NCBI GenBank assembly: GCA_933822405.4
Contig: CAKOGP040000269.1
Span: 15,168-79,167 of the forward strand
Reading direction: 5' to 3'
From: Cylindrotheca closterium
Taxonomy: Eukaryota; Bacillariophyta; Bacillariophyceae; Bacillariales; Bacillariaceae
Length of the DNA stretch: 64,000 nt
Shown here piece after piece: positions 20,947 to 32,254 of the stretch. Under the pieces are notes generated by a model, which was not told the DNA's origin, made no database searches, and was given only the letters and a program-made list of their open reading frames with translations. Made by a program: the position numbers and the translations under genes. Position 1 is the first letter of the stretch; each line of letters begins with the position of its first letter.

Positions 20947-22332
20947 ATGAAATTCTTCCGCAAAAAGAAGAAGCAACAGCAACAGCCACAGCAACAGCTT
21001 GTCGAGAGCCCAGAGCCAAAGCCATCAATCGACGATGAACCTGTGATCATTGATGCAATCGGTTCCAGCGGCTCGGAAAAGGATGGATCTGATCCACCAA
21101 GTGCAAGCAATGACATCGAAAAGTCAAGCGCCTATCTCCGTCAACAGGATGATGACGAAGGAGAAATTATGGGCAAGATTCCAAAGTTCCTCCTTCCAAA
21201 AGGAGTGACTGACATTAAGAAGGAGAATGCCATGATCGGTGCAGCCATCCTATTTCTAATGTTCATTCTTCTTATCGTTGACGCGACTTCTAGCGAAACG
21301 AAAACGCTACACGAAACTGGAAATGGAGGATCTTTCAATCCCAATTTCTTCTACGCCTGGAAGACCAATGTTGCCTTCATCGGCAACATCAACTTTGTGT
21401 TGAATGACATTCCTCGTCTCACACAGTATGTCTCTGGAAACAAGATTACACAAGATTCTTGTTTGCATCAAAAGGGAAGTTTGCTGAATATTCTGAAAAC
21501 AGGAAATGGTATGCTGGGCCGTTGGGCCACCAGTCCTGCTGTGATGGCCAACAATGGACTGTACGACTATGGTGCTTGCAGTGTCCCACAACTGCTGTTG
21601 GGATCCGATGATAGCCTCGTCTATCGCAATCAAAATGGCGCCTTTTATGACGATGGATACAATCCATGCCTGAACGATGAAGACTATTACTACTATGAAA
21701 TTAGCGGCAAAAATAGTACCAAGTCCTGGGACTATGTGGTCATGGCCGATCAAGCCAAGCGCATGTCGTTTGATTTCTCAAGAGAACCATCTTTGATGGC
21801 TCTGAACTACACATATGCGCCCATTCTAAACCAAGGAAGTGCCAAGCCGATCATTGTGCAACCGCATGCTTTTTGGAGCAGCAACGAAAACATGACTGGG
21901 CTTACCGATGTTCCTACCTTTACATCAATGATCTACAGCGGAGCACAAGAGTACAAGAGCTTTTTGGATTCCTATCTGTCAAGCAAGCAGAGTGCCCGCA
22001 TTGCTCCTGTTGGTAATGCCTTTCTTGCTGTCTACGATGACCACCCGGATCTCTACAACAGCTTGTTCTTGTCTAGTGGTGTGCAGCCATCCCCCATTGG
22101 ATCTCTTCTCTACAGTTTGACGATATATGCGTCCATCTACAAGACTATGCCACCTCGCAGCAATGTCATGATGAATGATATGTCACAACTCTTTAGTACG
22201 TCGAGAAAGGTCTATTCGGAGGGTTCTTCGACCTTGCCAACGCAGCAACAAGCTAAAATCTTGTACAAGGTTGCGAGGCGAGTCACCTTGAAGGGGTACA
22301 AATCGAAATCCTTTGTCGAATCTTCCTCTTAA
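20947..22332 (+). CDS. Type II membrane protein with SGNH-hydrolase-like luminal domain lacking catalytic residues
   Basis: 461 aa, ATG at 20947. A cytosolic N terminus with a basic start (KFFRKKKK), a Gln run and an acidic stretch is followed by one membrane helix (about residues 98-115, GAAILFLMFILLIVDA). The remainder faces the lumen or outside and has N-glycosylation sequons (NST, NYT, NMT). It follows the outline of the SGNH group that normally starts FIGNSxT..NDLP: here AFIGNINFVLNDIP, then WDYVVMADQ, IIVQPHAFW, and PVGNAFLAVYDDHP before SSGVQPSPIGSLLY. The usual Ser of GNS is Ile, and the DGxHPS dyad reads SGVQPS, so Ser, Asp and His all appear lost. It probably acts as a binding or scaffold protein in the secretory pathway (inference). 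Confidence 0.7.
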   Translation: MKFFRKKKKQQQQPQQQLVESPEPKPSIDDEPVIIDAIGSSGSEKDGSDPPSASNDIEKSSAYLRQQDDDEGEIMGKIPKFLLPKGVTDIKKENAMIGAAILFLMFILLIVDATSSETKTLHETGNGGSFNPNFFYAWKTNVAFIGNINFVLNDIPRLTQYVSGNKITQDSCLHQKGSLLNILKTGNGMLGRWATSPAVMANNGLYDYGACSVPQLLLGSDDSLVYRNQNGAFYDDGYNPCLNDEDYYYYEISGKNSTKSWDYVVMADQAKRMSFDFSREPSLMALNYTYAPILNQGSAKPIIVQPHAFWSSNENMTGLTDVPTFTSMIYSGAQEYKSFLDSYLSSKQSARIAPVGNAFLAVYDDHPDLYNSLFLSSGVQPSPIGSLLYSLTIYASIYKTMPPRSNVMMNDMSQLFSTSRKVYSEGSSTLPTQQQAKILYKVARRVTLKGYKSKSFVESSS

Positions 22333-22490
22333 AACTTATTGTCTTCAAAAGATGAAAACGAGATAGTATATATAGCCATTTGCATTTATTAGATTCCATT
22401 TATGCTGTAAAGATTATTGTGGACTAATATTTCCTTATGGAACTCATACACTTCCGAAAGCTCCAATTCATCTTTCCAATTGGCCCAAAG

Positions 22491-23885
22491 TTAGAAATGC
22501 ATCTTCGTCGAAAGCAGCCAGTAGACAGCATCGAAACAAGGAGTGGTCAATGTTGGCAATTTCCACTCGTCCTCATCATCGTAGTACTTGATCGTCATCG
22601 CTCTCTTGAGAACATGAGACCATAGGTTCTGTGGCAACGAAATCGGATAGCAGTCAAGATGCTTTCTCTGTCCACCTCGGTTCAACGTTGTTGCAACTTT
22701 GATCATGGAATCAAGTTGCTTCAATGACGCGCTTTCGAAATTGTAGTATACGCTTTCCAAGCTCGTGCTCGACCATACGGCATTCTTTAGGGCAGCAACG
22801 CAGGTCTCTGTAACTTCAAGGCAAGTCATATCAGCCAACTCTAAACACTTTAGACATCTCATCCTTGGTACTTTTTCGAGGAAGATTATCAAGTCCTGTT
22901 CAGTGATATCGTTTCCATTCAATGTCAAACGTTCCAGTTTCGACTCCTTTCCTCTAAGGAGTATTTCGTCCAACGGCGTCAGATCAGAAATGCTGCAATT
23001 CATTAGCACCAAATCTTTTAGCGAGTCGAATAACCGAATAGTTGGCATAGCATCGGGTAAAGCAATGCCCACATTTAGGAGGTTCAAACATATCACGGAT
23101 GAATTCTTCTCCATGGCAGCGCTTTTGGCACTGCTTTCAGGTTCCAGTAATATGTTGTCAAGCAAAAGATCACGAAGGGAGCAGTCCCTACGGCATACAG
23201 AATCTGCCAGGGTATCCAATGAGATTGAACTGATAGTTTCTTCCGTGTCGTCAGCATGCTCCAAATGGAGATCTGTCACTTTCGTTTGCAAGACTGCAGC
23301 CTGAATTAAACTTCCAATCAAACCCTCTCTACCTAAGCAATTCGTAATCAATTGGAGATCCTTCAGACTACGATTTCGCCTCAACGTATAGAGTAGGATT
23401 GGACCGATTTCGTTCAAATCGTGGTCCTCAAAATATGCATCGATGCGCAAATTCTTAAGCGAAGACGATAGCGCAACTCCCTCAAATAGCAGCGTTGCTT
23501 GATGCTTTGTTATTCTCGGGCTTTCGTTGTCTATCGTCAACTCGAGCTTTGTCAATCCGTTTGGTTGGAGCACTGCTGACATTAAACTTGCAAATCCAGA
23601 ATCGCCAAGCTTACAATCGTACACCTCCAATCCATTCGTCTTCGACGCAATCCAAACTAGGAATGCCAACATTTCTGGTGAGATCTCCTGAATGTCGTGT
23701 AAGGATACCATATTAATCTTCCCTCCATAACGTTTTAGCATGTTCAACAGCATTTGAAAGCCGTTGTTGACATTATCACCCGAGCCATGAATCTTGATCT
23801 TCGAGGCTCCATCTGGGAGCTCTATCTCCCCGTACATGCTTCTCAGAAAACGCCCTTTGTCATTGTAAAAATCAACTTCCAGCAT
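22491..23885 (-). CDS. Leucine-rich-repeat protein (RNI-like)
   Basis: 464 aa from the first ATG at 23885. From about residue 60 to 420 it is a series of irregular leucine-rich repeats of the ribonuclease-inhibitor type, with units such as LKNLRIDAYFEDHDLNEIG, LRDLLLDNILLEPES, LKDLVLMNCSISDLTPLDEI and LERLTLNGNDITEQDL. There is no signal peptide, membrane helix, F-box or kinase domain. The fold implies a protein-interaction role in cytosol or nucleus; no partner can be proposed. Its stop lies 160 bp from the stop of the convergent SGNH-like gene. Single-exon and intact. Such LRR genes are multicopy in diatoms. Confidence 0.75.
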   Translation of the reverse strand: MLEVDFYNDKGRFLRSMYGEIELPDGASKIKIHGSGDNVNNGFQMLLNMLKRYGGKINMVSLHDIQEISPEMLAFLVWIASKTNGLEVYDCKLGDSGFASLMSAVLQPNGLTKLELTIDNESPRITKHQATLLFEGVALSSSLKNLRIDAYFEDHDLNEIGPILLYTLRRNRSLKDLQLITNCLGREGLIGSLIQAAVLQTKVTDLHLEHADDTEETISSISLDTLADSVCRRDCSLRDLLLDNILLEPESSAKSAAMEKNSSVICLNLLNVGIALPDAMPTIRLFDSLKDLVLMNCSISDLTPLDEILLRGKESKLERLTLNGNDITEQDLIIFLEKVPRMRCLKCLELADMTCLEVTETCVAALKNAVWSSTSLESVYYNFESASLKQLDSMIKVATTLNRGGQRKHLDCYPISLPQNLWSHVLKRAMTIKYYDDEDEWKLPTLTTPCFDAVYWLLSTKMHF

Positions 23886-24389
23886 TATCAAGTGATGTCG
23901 TGCGTTGACAGGAACTCGCTCAAACTATCTGTGTGTTCCTGTCAAGTTGCAATATTATATTACGCATATTCGATAGCTGTAGTCAAACTAGTCAAACGGA
24001 TTCAAATTTTTTGCTCGAATACTATAATGTAGATTTTTATAATGTATTTTTGGAAGCCAATACCGGTACGGCAATAACGGTAGATATTTCTTCAAAACAA
24101 AAATGATTATCTAGTTTGCTTCTATTACACGATCACTACTATACATTTCTTTCTACTACACTTTGCCTGGTGTTGGCGTGATGATGCTCTATTCATCATC
24201 AGAATGATAACGTGCAGACGAATGAATCGTGCTGTTATTTGCATCTCAGCACTTCTTCAATCCAAAGAAGAAGACTCCTGGGACTACTTCTCTCATGGAA
24301 CACAGCGACAATTGGTGCCAGAATAAGGAGATATCAAGACTGCTCCATGTAGCCATGAATCTTCCTGCTGTATACTGGCGACGACGAGA

Positions 24390-26287
24390 CTACCTGTGCT
24401 CCGATTCGGTCTCCGATTTGGTTTCGACGACCATTCCTTCTGGATCCATTTCGGATTGGCTGTCAGTTTCGTCAATTTCTGCCAATTCCATAATTTGTAG
24501 CTGATACATGGTATCTATTATTTCTGGATTTTGATAACCATGTTTGGGTTTGACTGGAATGTCGTTCTCCCCCTCTCGGACCACTACCTTGTAAATGTAG
24601 TCATTTTCTGTGGAATCATCATGTAAAGGAAGAAAGGCAATCAAGCTAAGTTAGAATCATACTTATGCATCAAACAGCGACATTCCATAGTGAATGCAAT
24701 AGACTTACCGAATCGATGAAAGGTTCCCTTCAGCTTTCGTTGTTTGTGCCATGTTTTCATGTATTCCTTCTCGTCAACACCCATGCGAATCTTCAGACAA
24801 TTCAAAAGAGCATCGGTAAAGCCTCCCATGACTAGTACATTGATGAGTACAATCACCATGGTGGACGTCACCATGTCGTTCTCATGACCGTACACATTTG
24901 GAAAATTCTTGGCGCACGCATAGGCTACGGCACCTCTTAGACCCGCAAACCAGAGCACGTGCATGAATCGAGGGGGGATCTTGCGATCTTGGCGACGTGC
25001 CGGAGTACTTCGAATCTTTTGGCGTTTCGAAGAGGACATGGAGCCACTGGATTGCATCGAACCCAACGAGGCTTCCTCGTCCAATGCCAGTAAGGAATCC
25101 GTGACTCGTTCCTTGAGACTGCAATTATACAAAAAGCTGATGGGGTAAATGCTGAGCGCACGGCCGATGAGCGAGGCCACAAATCCAAAGCCAATGAATC
25201 TCCAGTGGAAGCGTTCAATGTATCCAAAGCAGCTGAGACCAAGACAAAGGAAGATGCAGGTCTCAGCAAGGTAGGCAATCGCATGAAAGATGGCTTCGGC
25301 ATTCTTGGCTGTGGCAAAGGACAAATTGGGCTCAATGTACCGGCGAGCGGACATGCCACAGAAAAAGATGGTGACAATACCGCTGAGGTGAAAGACTTCG
25401 GCCATCATATACGGCACATACATCAGAAGAATGTACAGGCAGAGTTCAATAGCGGAATGCTTTCGCAAATCCATCCTTTTGAAAAGGATGGCGGTAAAGA
25501 AGGAAAAGATGATTCCCAAGACTGGAGACCCAACGGCAATCATCGAAAATTCAATGACAAACATTTTTGCTTCGTGTGCAAGATTTAGATTGTTATCGGC
25601 ATCTTCCACCAAAACCTTGGAGAGTGAATTGAAAAGGACCAGGGCAACCGCGTCGTTCAGAGCGCTTTCACCAAAGACGAGATTGAACAAGTGAGGATCG
25701 ACTTGTTTCGATTTGAGTACACCGAGAACACTGACAGTATCTGTAGCAGCAATCAAGGCACCAAACGTCAAGAGTTCTAGAGTGGCTGGTGCAAAGTCAC
25801 CTAACCAACCGGCTTCTCGAACGCCGTAAAGTATGAATCCAGTGGAAAATCCAGAGACCAGAGTCCCAATCACAGCAAAAGCTCCAATAGCCTTGATGTG
25901 TCGAAAGAACATTTCTCGTTGCAGTTCATATCCAGAATTGAATAAAATCGGCGGCAGGAATCCAAAGAAAAATACTTCTTTTGGAAATGAAAACATGAGT
26001 TTCAGAAGACTTTCTCCAGCTTGATCCTCGTCGTACATCTTGAAAATGTTGTCATCACCCGCATCCGCTGCTGCAGCGGCTGCTTCATCTGCATCCACAA
26101 AGTCGTTGAATCCAGCAAAGAAACTGACCACCAAACTGACAGCAATCCCCACCAATAGAACCATTCCAGGTTCTGAAAGAAAGGAATTCAATTTCGGTCG
26201 ATCGTGTAGTGCCTTGGCCAAGACTAATACAGTTGCCAATAAGGTGACGATTGTCAGGAAGAGAACTGATATCTTGTGTTCTTCCAT
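24390..26287 (-). CDS. NHE-type Na+(K+)/H+ antiporter (CPA1)
   Basis: Two exons, 26287-24709 and 24607-24390 (101-bp intron GTAAGTC...CACAG), give 598 aa. About 11-12 membrane helices are visible. Family hallmarks are the helix with FFFGFLPPILFNSGY, GALIAATDTVSVLGVL and the transport motif VFGESALNDAVALVLF with the Asn-Asp pair. The late helix WFAGLRGAVAYACA is as in NHE6/7/9-type and plant vacuolar exchangers. It exchanges Na+ or K+ for H+ across the plasma membrane or endomembranes. The short cytosolic tail is acidic (ETDSQSEMDPEG) and mostly encoded by exon 2. A poly-Ala/Asp loop (DADEAAAAAADAGDD) near residue 70 is unusual. Confidence 0.93.
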
Positions 26288-27009
26288 CGTTGATATTGGC
26301 CTTAGTGTCGCTTGTGTGCTCCTGTCGTCTCGGTAATTATGATGTGAGGGTTCTTCTGTTTAATTTCGAATCTTCGTCGTCAGTGTACCTGATGTGTGGT
26401 TTTCTTGTGATCGAGAATTTTGGGACTCCAATAACGCGTGCTTTCGTTCCGAGGTTTCTCGAAAGGCACACACTAAAAGTATAAGTAGACGCGTGCAGTT
26501 GACTAATATTATCAATTGCACGAGCTAAATATGTAGAAGAATTCCTATCTATTAATATTTTCAATATATAAATTAATTCCTACATATCGCTTCTGCCAAC
26601 AGGATCCGTTGAAACAATCGTGTGAAATGGTCGCGTGTCTCGAAAAAGTTGACGTTGCGATCTTTTCCACATCAACGCAGCCATCATCACTCACTCATTG
26701 GAAATCACACCATTGGTCAAGATGGAGAAAGAAAGAGAGACGAGCGGATATCGGCAACATGTACCTCTTCTTCTTTCATTTTGTATCATACCATGATCAA
26801 ACCAAATTGAAGGATAAATAATTGTGCAAGAGTGAAATGGAAACTAACTTCCCGCGTCCCATTGCATTGGTTCGTTGGTTGGTGGATTGATTCATTCGAT
26901 TCGTTCGACTTCCAGTGAAGGATTTGAAACCAAAAGCGACAAAACACATTAGAGTCTTTGAGTTCTCTCTTCCTTCAGTTAAAGCCAGAACATCGAGTGA
27001 AGCTCGATT
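26288..27009. other. Divergent intergenic region
   Basis: About 720 bp between the NHE start (minus) and the Gln-rich unknown gene (plus), so it should contain both promoters. It is AT-rich near 26500-26590. No gene, repeat array or RNA was recognised. Confidence 0.5.
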
Positions 27010-28374
27010 ATGAAGATTCCTCTAAGCACTACCCCTAGAAACCGACTTGTTGAGGCAGCTGGTGGGGAAGAAAATGCAGCAGCTGTTGAAAATGGAAATG
27101 ACCATGACGACGACAAGAATCGCCCTCCACCTCCAAGCGCAATGGACGAACCCACTGGCGCGCAATGGATGACTCTGTTTGAATCCATCTCTCCCTGCAT
27201 CCAGCATGCTGTGGAAGAATTCTTGAAATCACTTTACCACCAGGGAGAAAGCATTCCAGAAATCAACGCAAGGGCACGAAAACTCGGAACCATGGTATTC
27301 ACTTTGTTCCAACACTTGCCTTGCGCCATTCCAATCCTCAACAGTCCGCAAAAGCAGCGTCTTTTGCATTTGATAGATCAAGCAAACAATGCAACAATGG
27401 ATGCCTATGCGGGATTCGAAAACTGTTTCTTCCTTCCACAAGACCAGCAACAAGACCAGCAACAACAACAACAAGACCTCGATCATGCCAGACGACTTGG
27501 AGCAGTCCAAGATTTTGAGAGCCACCTATACCGGAGCCGATCTGACATGGATCTAATGTTCGGTCAATGTCATCCAGAGACTGTTGGCTCGGCGGCACCT
27601 TCCGGATCTCGTGTCTCTCCCCCACCAAGTCCGAATACTATACCTGCGCGCTATTTGCTCCCTTTTCTTCTCCAACGCCTGAGCTCATTCGGTGGTACGT
27701 TGGCCCACGGATCGATCTTCAATGCTGTGACAGCTTTGGTGCCATTGGAATCGATTGGCACTATTGACATGTTCATCAAATGCTGCCTTCTCCAACCTCT
27801 CTCCGGTCTCGCTCATATATCGAACGCTGAACTATTCGTTACCACCAGTAATGAACCATACCCATACTACCCAGGATATCAACTGCCGGTGTATTCTTGG
27901 GACGATATTTCGGATCGCCAGAAAGCAATCTTGTTGCTGGCGGACGTTGGTTGGCACTGTCTGGAACTTTGCCAAGCGATCCTTAATGCCGGATTCTTGG
28001 AACATTTATTCGACTTGCTTCGAAAGGCGGGAGACCCAGAGTGGATGGAGAGGATCATCTGCCATGAATCATGCTTGCCATTTCTCCTACACCTTGCAGC
28101 TAGCCATCAAAGCAAACTCTCTCTGCTAGCGGTCACGGCCCTGGAAAATACCTACTACCGTTGCAACAGCAACCAAAAGAGACGAATGTCAGAGCGCGGC
28201 TGTGGTATTTACATGACTGCCGTTTCGAATACAGTGCAATCCGTCCATGGGTCTCGCTACACCTTTCGTCTGGCTTACTGTCCAGCAATGAGGCCACGAT
28301 TTTCGACCGAAGGAGTAGGAGAAATAGCAACTCGGTTTTCGGAAATCTTTTGGATTGTTGTTGGCGGCATCTAG
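27010..28374 (+). CDS. Hypothetical protein with Gln-rich linker, possibly helical-repeat
   Basis: 454 aa from the ATG at 27010. The family is not recognised. The N terminus is acidic and proline-rich (residues 20-45). A Gln-rich tract (DQQQDQQQQQQDLDH) lies near 145-158. The middle and C-terminal parts are leucine-rich helices (LPFLLHLAASHQSKLSLLAVTALE), suggestive of an armadillo/HEAT-like fold. Protein-like composition is clear to about residue 400. The last 50 residues look less natural, and an alternative frame (28161-28406) is equally open there, so the 3' end may carry a frameshift or an undetected intron. No targeting signal or membrane helix. Confidence 0.55.
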   Translation: MKIPLSTTPRNRLVEAAGGEENAAAVENGNDHDDDKNRPPPPSAMDEPTGAQWMTLFESISPCIQHAVEEFLKSLYHQGESIPEINARARKLGTMVFTLFQHLPCAIPILNSPQKQRLLHLIDQANNATMDAYAGFENCFFLPQDQQQDQQQQQQDLDHARRLGAVQDFESHLYRSRSDMDLMFGQCHPETVGSAAPSGSRVSPPPSPNTIPARYLLPFLLQRLSSFGGTLAHGSIFNAVTALVPLESIGTIDMFIKCCLLQPLSGLAHISNAELFVTTSNEPYPYYPGYQLPVYSWDDISDRQKAILLLADVGWHCLELCQAILNAGFLEHLFDLLRKAGDPEWMERIICHESCLPFLLHLAASHQSKLSLLAVTALENTYYRCNSNQKRRMSERGCGIYMTAVSNTVQSVHGSRYTFRLAYCPAMRPRFSTEGVGEIATRFSEIFWIVVGGI

Positions 28375-28671
28375 GACAGCATTGCGGCTTTTCTTGCTAC
28401 TGGTAGTCTTTTTCGGGAGGATAGTCTCATCCGTACCACGTACCAATATAAAAGTCGTTCCAAAACTATACAGCCTATCAATCAGTGTTTTGATGGTCTA
28501 TTAGAATAGTACCAGCAGTTCAAATTTTGTGATGGATTAACGGTACAGGCATTTTTTCATTCTACCCAAGAAATGAAGAACTACAAGCAGTATACTGGAA
28601 GTATCAGAAACTTTTACTAATAAATATATTGTTACTAGTCCTATTGACACAGCCAGTGACTGAGAAGATTT

Positions 28672-29635
28672 CTATTCATCAAAACTAGCACTGTCACACA
28701 ATAATCCTCTGGGCATTGGTACCTCGACAAACTCCATACGCTCACGATTCGCGAAAAGCACAAAGAACAAGCAGGTGTTTGCGCTCTTCGACGACGCCGA
28801 TGCTTTCAAAATATTGAAGAATTTTTCCCTTGTCTCTGTTTCCACCTCATACTCCTCGTACTGGCTGAAGAAACAATCCGGTATCATCTTGTCGCCATCG
28901 ATGTAGGCTTGAAAAGGTACAATATTCGCAAAAGGCGGACGAATTGAATGATTCTCTACGAAATTCGGTGCGAAATTCAACTCAACAACCATCTTATCTG
29001 CTGTCTTGTGAAAGTAGACGCATGCTTCCTTCATTTCGGTCAAAATGATATCGCGGTGAGCGTTGCAATAATTTATGACCAGTCTTTGAACAGCAGTTAG
29101 CTTCCTTTCTTCAGGGGCTCGGACACAAATTAGTCTGTGGTGCGCCCACAAATCGGCGTGTTGACAACCTTTCGAACAGTAGAGAGCGTTCCTGCATTTA
29201 CCACAAACCTTGAGCGAGCATCCCAGAGACTCCGATGCACCCCGACAAGTAATGCAGATTTCTTTCGTCAAATCCGACAAATAGGTGATGGAATGCAGGA
29301 TGTTGAATATAGGGATGGTTCACAGCTTCCATCATTCTCTCCTACGATAGCCCGCAACGTATCGCCACAGGGTGTTCCAATCTTTAGCTGGTTGCTTAAA
29401 ACACGAGGACAAGACTGTAGATCGGCGAACAGGTCCTCTGCATTCTCCAGAGTGGACGCCACATCAGCGTCCTCACAGCAATATGCTGCTGACATCCGAA
29501 GGTAGTGTTCGAGAATACCCGTCTTCTCTAGCTTCCGAAATAGCCGGGTTTTAGACCAGGACGTTTCACTTGGCAAAAAACATCCTAATCCTCAACAAGT
29601 TCACACATGTTTTGCTTTTCAGTTTGTTTCTTCAT
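28672..29635 (-). pseudogene. MYND zinc-finger protein gene with two frameshifts
   Basis: Three successive frames together make one diatom-type MYND protein. An ATG at 29635 opens a frame reading MKKQTEKQNMCELVED, ended by TAG at 29587-29585. The next frame, shifted as if one T were missing, reads LGCFLPSETSWSKTRLF and runs to a TGA at 29270-29268 (with LQSCPRVLSNQLKIGTPCGD inside). The third starts before 29280 and contains the MYND finger: CITC, CGKC, then YCSKGCQHADLWAHHRLIC. All eight zinc ligands are present in the finger. Two one-base losses suggest a recent pseudogene, or sequencing error. No intron with usable splice sites explains either shift. A C-terminal domain of about 130 residues of unknown role follows the finger. 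Confidence 0.65.
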
Positions 29636-30504
29636 TACTGTTTGGACGGCGTCCCGACTCAAAGACAGACTTCCTTCGTCCGATTTTCGAATTCGAAAGT
29701 GAAGCTTGTGTGAGGAATCTATAATATACCGTAGACAGGCCACATTGTATCACCTTCGAATAGTCCCTTCTTGGCATCCGTATATGACGTGCTCTGACCA
29801 TTTTTGGAAAATCAATCAATAAGGTCACGTGTCACAATCGGCTTTGGTTCGCCACTGTCCAGGAGTGAAACGGGTTCGGGTGGCTTGTCGTCCAGATTGT
29901 CAAATCTAGCGTCGGAATCTATTGTACCTTGTTGTACTGGATATATAGTTCTGGCTCCCATGGTCCGCATGCATTATATCGGATCGCATACATGCATAAT
30001 ATTATTACAATACAGCATGTATCGTGTCTTCGACATCTCATATTCCTCCGTTTCTCCCTTCAACGACTGGCACATCACGATCGAATTGAAAATGAGCCAA
30101 TCATATCAAATCTGGCATCGGGTTATTAGCTTAGCTTGTCCAAGTGCCATCACTATTTTGCAGGAGTCATACCGTAAACACTACCGGTATACCGCAGATG
30201 ATGTCTCTTTTCTCAGAAGGAGGACAATCATCCTTCTAATACATGCCGTACCGGTATACTGTACACCATCCATACAACATCCAACCCATACGATGTTTTT
30301 TCTTGATGAAGAATTCCAAACCAATTGAGGTCACGCCGGCCGGTCTCAAGAAATCAGATTTTCGGTTATTTGGCAACAAAGTGGAACAACACAAAACCAA
30401 AATAGGAGAGAATTGATTCATTGACAAACCCCATTTGTCAAGACCATCAATACTGAAAGCCTGTAACAAACAGCAGCGCAAAAGAAAGTGAAGATTGAAA
30501 GAGA
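29636..30504. other. Intergenic region between MYND and ankyrin pseudogenes
   Basis: About 870 bp upstream of both divergent pseudogenes. Short open frames are present but none is protein-like. No repeat or RNA gene was recognised. Confidence 0.45.
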
Positions 30505-32254
30505 ATGCTGTCTTTACATGAAGCAGCTATCCTTGGCAACCGGGAACAGGTTCTACAGCTGTTGGATAGCGGATCCGATGTGAACGAGACGGAGGGTGAC
30601 AATAATTATGAGACCGCTCTAGGAGATGCAGTGTATTGGGGACACTTTGAAATTGTCCTTTTACTGCTGCAACGAGGGGCCACTATTTCAGGGACGAATT
30701 TTGGATTCACACCGTTGATGATTGCAGCAATAAAAGGTCACCATGGCACCGTGCAACTGTTGTTGGACCATGGAGCAGTCGTAGACGAGAAAGATCTGTG
30801 CGGGCGCACAGCTCTCTTTCATGCATGCGACCACCAAGAACTGGGCATCGCCAGGATTTTAATCTACCGAGGTGCTGATATTAATACTGTGGAACTACAA
30901 CTTGGAATGAGTGTGTTGCACTATGTGTGTATCCACAATCGTTTGCGTGTGGTACAGTTTTTGTCGGATCCGAATAGTGGGTTTGACAATCTGGAGGCCA
31001 GGGACTTTGATTGGGACACACCTTTGCACTACATAAGTACTAGAGAGGACGAAGTCAATGCTTTGCAGATTGCCCGTCTATTGTTGGATAGGCGTGTCAA
31101 CATTGACGCTGTGAACCAGCACGGACTCACGCCTCTACGCAATGCCTCTTTGCATGGCAACTTGCAAATCGTGGAGCTCTTGGTCAGACATGGGGCTAGT
31201 TTCTAGTTTGACAGCCACAACAAATGACGGTTCGACACCCTTTTCCATGGCGTGTAGACATAGGAACACACAAGTTGCCCAACACTTGTTGGGCGCTATT
31301 GAAAGCCTTGATCGACAAGCGTTTCTCGAAGCCAGGGGAGAAGACGGATTCACACCACTGTATGCTGCATGTGCACGTGGATTTGAGCCGGTCGTTCAGT
31401 TTTTATTGAACGAAGGTTCCAATTTGGAGGCAAAGGACGAAACGATTGGGCTCACCCCTTTGATCGCCGCGTCGGCTGCCGGTGAATTGCAGGTGGTACT
31501 GTTGTTGCTTCGCCGTGGTGCAGATATTGAAGCAATGGACAATGACCATATGACATCGCTTCACTACGCATCGTTCCAAGGGCATCATGAGGTTGTTACA
31601 TTCATGTTGGATTGGGTGGAACGTGAAGGGCTCGATCGAAATGCTATTGTAGAGGCAATGGATCGGTTTGGGAAAACCCCATTGTGTTGGGCATGCGAAG
31701 CAGGACATTTGGAGGTTGCAGAAGTATTGTTGGATGCTGGAGCCAACGCGAAAGCAGCTGACGACCACGGTTTCACCCTCTTACACCTTGCGTCGTTGAA
31801 TGGTCATTAAGAGGTAGCCGAATTCCTATTCGATAATCTGCCATCGAACATTATAGAAGCCAAGACCAAAGAGGGGTATACACCGTTGATTCTTGCTTGC
31901 TTAAAAGGCCACATTCAAGTTGCCCAGTTCTTACTGAGTAAAATGGCCGATATCCAAGCGACGACAAATGAGAGACAGACATCGTTGCATGCTGCTTCTA
32001 GTGAAGGCCGCGTCCAGATGGCAGAATTTTTGCTTGACCATGGTTGCGATATGGAGGCAAAGGACGCAGATGGACATACTCCGTTGCGTACTGCATGTGA
32101 GAGTAACAATTTCCAGGTCGCAGCGCTATTGGCGGATAGAGGTGCAAATGCCCATGACAATGAATGGACAGTATTCGACTTGGCAGAACAACATGGCACA
32201 TTGGATCTTTTGTTTTCGGCGATCCGCCAAAATCCTTGGCTGTGTCAGAAGTGA
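30505..32254 (+). pseudogene. Ankyrin-repeat gene disrupted by a 7-bp duplication and a nonsense codon
   Basis: From the ATG at 30505 the frame encodes ankyrin repeats closely related to the intact gene at 52015-53892: MLSLHEAAILGN against MLPLHKAAFYGN at the start, and SAIRQNPWLCQK against TVIRKNPWLCQE at the end. At 31196-31209 the heptamer CTAGTTT occurs twice in tandem. The extra copy introduces a TAG and shifts the frame; with one copy the frame would read ASLTATTND, matching ASLTATRED in the paralogue. The new frame then runs to a TAA at 31808-31810, after which the same frame stays open to 32254. About 16 repeats are recognisable. Unless translated as fragments, it is a pseudogene with few lesions, hence young. 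Confidence 0.85.
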
